Of a stretch of 21,242 nucleotides of DNA, positions 19,764-21,242 are shown one piece after another. A model generated the notes under the pieces. That model saw only the letters and a list, made by a program, of their open reading frames with translations, had not been told where the DNA came from and did not search any database. How positions within the stretch are numbered: position 1 is the stretch's first letter; the number at the start of each line of letters is the position of its first letter. The position numbers and the translations under genes are program-made. The stretch comes from Bacillota bacterium (GTDB lineage Bacteria > Bacillota > Clostridia > Lachnospirales > WQUN01), in NCBI GenBank assembly GCA_009782085.1, contig WQUN01000178.1, forward strand, positions 1-21,242. Direction: 5' to 3'.

Positions 19764-21242
19764 GTTCCAACGGCGTTGCCTTAACCGGCAAAGACGGAAA
19801 GGTCATAATATTCGAAGACGGCCGGCAAACAGCCTCCGTTGACGGTGTTATAAAAGCGCTGACAGCCGCTCCGGCGGAAAAGGACGGCGTTCTGTACGTT
19901 CCTCTGCGATTCCTCGCGGAGAATCTGGGCGTGCGCATGGATTGGGAGCCGTTCGGAAAGATTGTCACCTTGACGCCGGGAGCTTTTGTTGAGGGAGAAA
20001 CGGCCCCAAAGGAATACATTACCATTGTTGACAGCGCTGTCAGCGGAGCTTATGATAACGCTCCGGGCTTAAACACATACGACGGAAGCACGGATACGCT
20101 TTGGTCCGTGGACTGCCCAACGCCTCAATGGATCGTATATGACCTGAAGGATGTTCAACCCATACAGGGCGTATCCGTCATGTGGAATAAAAACAATGTC
20201 CGAAAAGCCAAGTTCAATATCGAAGTTTCGGACGACGGGCGGACATGGAACATGGTTTATGGCGGCGCGCCGCCCGATTACGCGCTCTCCGCGGGGCTTA
20301 TCGAGTTAGCGTATGAGGACTATGATTTTCCCGCCGGCACAGAAGGACGCTATATCCGCGTCAACCTGTTCGGCACCACTGTGGGGACGTTCAGCGCCAT
20401 AATAGAGTTCAGAGCCTACAAACCCCCGGCGCCGGCGCGGTATCTGCCTATTGTTAACAGTTTCGCCAGCGGAGCCTATGACAACGCGCCGACCGCTTAC
20501 GCCTATGACGGCAGCGTTGACACATTATGGTCTGTCGACTGTACAACGCCGCAGTGGATAGTGTACGATTTCGGAAAACCCGTCGGGATTGACGCCGCCT
20601 CAATAATGTGGAACAAAAACAACGTCCGCAAAGCGAAGTTCAATATTGAGGTGTCCGGCGATGGACAGACCTGGCAATTGGCCTACGGGGGCTACCCGCC
20701 GGATTATGCCCTTTCAGCAGGTCTTGTGGAATTCGCGTATGAGGATTATAAACTGGCGGAAGGCTCTGAGGGAAGGTATCTGAGAATCAATCTCTACGGC
20801 TCGACCACCGGCACGTTCAGCGCTATCATCGAAAGCCGGTTCCTCGGACATGAAATATCGGAACCGCCTGCTTACCCGATAACGCTTTCCAGTCTCTCCG
20901 TCGAGGGATACGCCATTGTTCCGGACTTTAACCGGAGGTGACCGCCTATGCGCTTGACGTGGCGGCTGATGTCGAATATGTAGCCATACAGGCAGAGGCC
21001 AACAACCCTGACGCCACAGTTACGGGCGCAGGCGAAAGGGCTTTGACAGACGGGGACAACATCTTCGAAATAACGGTGACCGCGCGGGACGGGGCGACAA
21101 TAACTTACACTGTCACAGTCGCACGGGAGGCGGGTGTCTTCGCCTGTCCCGTAAAGTCCATGCTCGCAAAGATCGCGAAGCTTCAAAAGATTCCTTATAC
21201 ATGGACAGGAGCGGGAACGCCCGCGTTCGCATCATCCAACCC
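19757..21242 (+). pseudogene. secreted stalk / F5-8 type C / cadherin-like / Big_2 protein, 5'-truncated and frameshifted
   Basis: From about 19757 the frame encodes the second half of a copper-amine-oxidase N-terminal (stalk) domain, with KDGVLYVPLRFLAENLGVRMDWE. Two tandem F5/8 type C (discoidin, CBM32-like) domains follow, then LSSLSVEGYAIVPDFN, the start of a cadherin-like beta-sandwich. There the frame ends at TGA 20939-20941. Shifting by one base at about 20932-20934 continues PEVTAYALDVAADVEYV to ARDGATITYTVTVA, then a Big_2-like domain starting CPVKSMLAKIAK that runs off the window. So one C appears lost from AACCCGGAG. The signal peptide and first half of the stalk domain are missing, replaced by the URO-D-like fragment. 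The protein was probably a cell-surface carbohydrate-binding protein; it is now broken, or the shift is a sequencing error. Confidence 0.75.
20018..20845 (+). repeat. tandem duplication of a 426-bp F5/8 type C domain
   Basis: Two units (20018-20443 and 20444 to about 20845) are offset by exactly 426 bases, or 142 codons. They share long identical stretches such as MWNKNNVRKAKFNIEVS, DTLWSVDC and PPDYALSAGL. The DNA has diverged mostly at third positions, which points to an older duplication kept under protein-level selection before the gene broke. Confidence 0.88.

Overview
The window looks like chromosomal DNA of an anaerobic, fermentative Bacillota, most likely a high-GC Clostridia relative (Oscillospirales- or Christensenellales-like). 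The evidence is a CUT1 sugar transporter of the LplB/YtcP/LipO type with no local ATPase, a ROK regulator, large secreted proteins built from Gram-positive modules (FIVAR, Big_2, cadherin-like, InlB-B repeats), strong AAGGAGG ribosome binding sites, and remnants of the conjugative elements common in Clostridia. The taxon is an inference; no rRNA gene is present.

Positions 1-2345 are the worn remains of an integrative/conjugative element, mostly on the minus strand: a MobC-like relaxosome gene whose start codon reads ATC, a frameshifted C-terminus of a large conjugative-element helicase, an intact Fic gene with its own consensus promoter, and the C-terminal part of a VirB4-type ATPase. The ATPase is cut at a junction with a plus-strand BRO-N antirepressor fragment, which is itself fused to what looks like the end of an IS200/IS605 TnpA.

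Positions 2397-17809 hold one very likely operon of about 15.4 kb on the plus strand. A consensus promoter (TTGACA, 17 bp, TATAAT) is followed by a perfect 14-bp-arm palindrome that probably binds the first gene product, a ROK repressor. Next come two CUT1 permeases, a lipoprotein binding protein, a histidine phosphatase, a CehA/McbA-type PHP metallohydrolase, a cytoplasmic GH63/MGH1-like glycosidase and a 2214-residue secreted GH9 enzyme. All gaps are 40 bp or less and two junctions overlap as ATGA. In the inferred scheme the GH9 enzyme cuts a beta-glucan outside the cell, the ABC system imports the products (borrowing an ATPase encoded elsewhere), and the GH63-like enzyme, the PHP hydrolase and the phosphatase process them inside. 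The last two hint at an ester- or phosphate-substituted glycan.

Positions 17810-18264 contain no intact gene. They hold two strong hairpin structures and a minus-strand, frameshifted MobA/MobL relaxase fragment. Mobile-element debris therefore lies on both sides of the glycan operon.

Positions 18231-21242 are lower in GC. An AraC-family regulator with its own promoter and a 20-bp near-palindrome precedes a uroporphyrinogen-decarboxylase-like gene. That gene is cut about 200 codons in and joined to a 5'-truncated secreted protein (copper-amine-oxidase stalk, two nearly identical F5/8 type C repeats, cadherin-like domain, Big_2 domain), which also carries a single-base frameshift. The final domain of this broken protein is homologous to the last domain of the GH9 enzyme.
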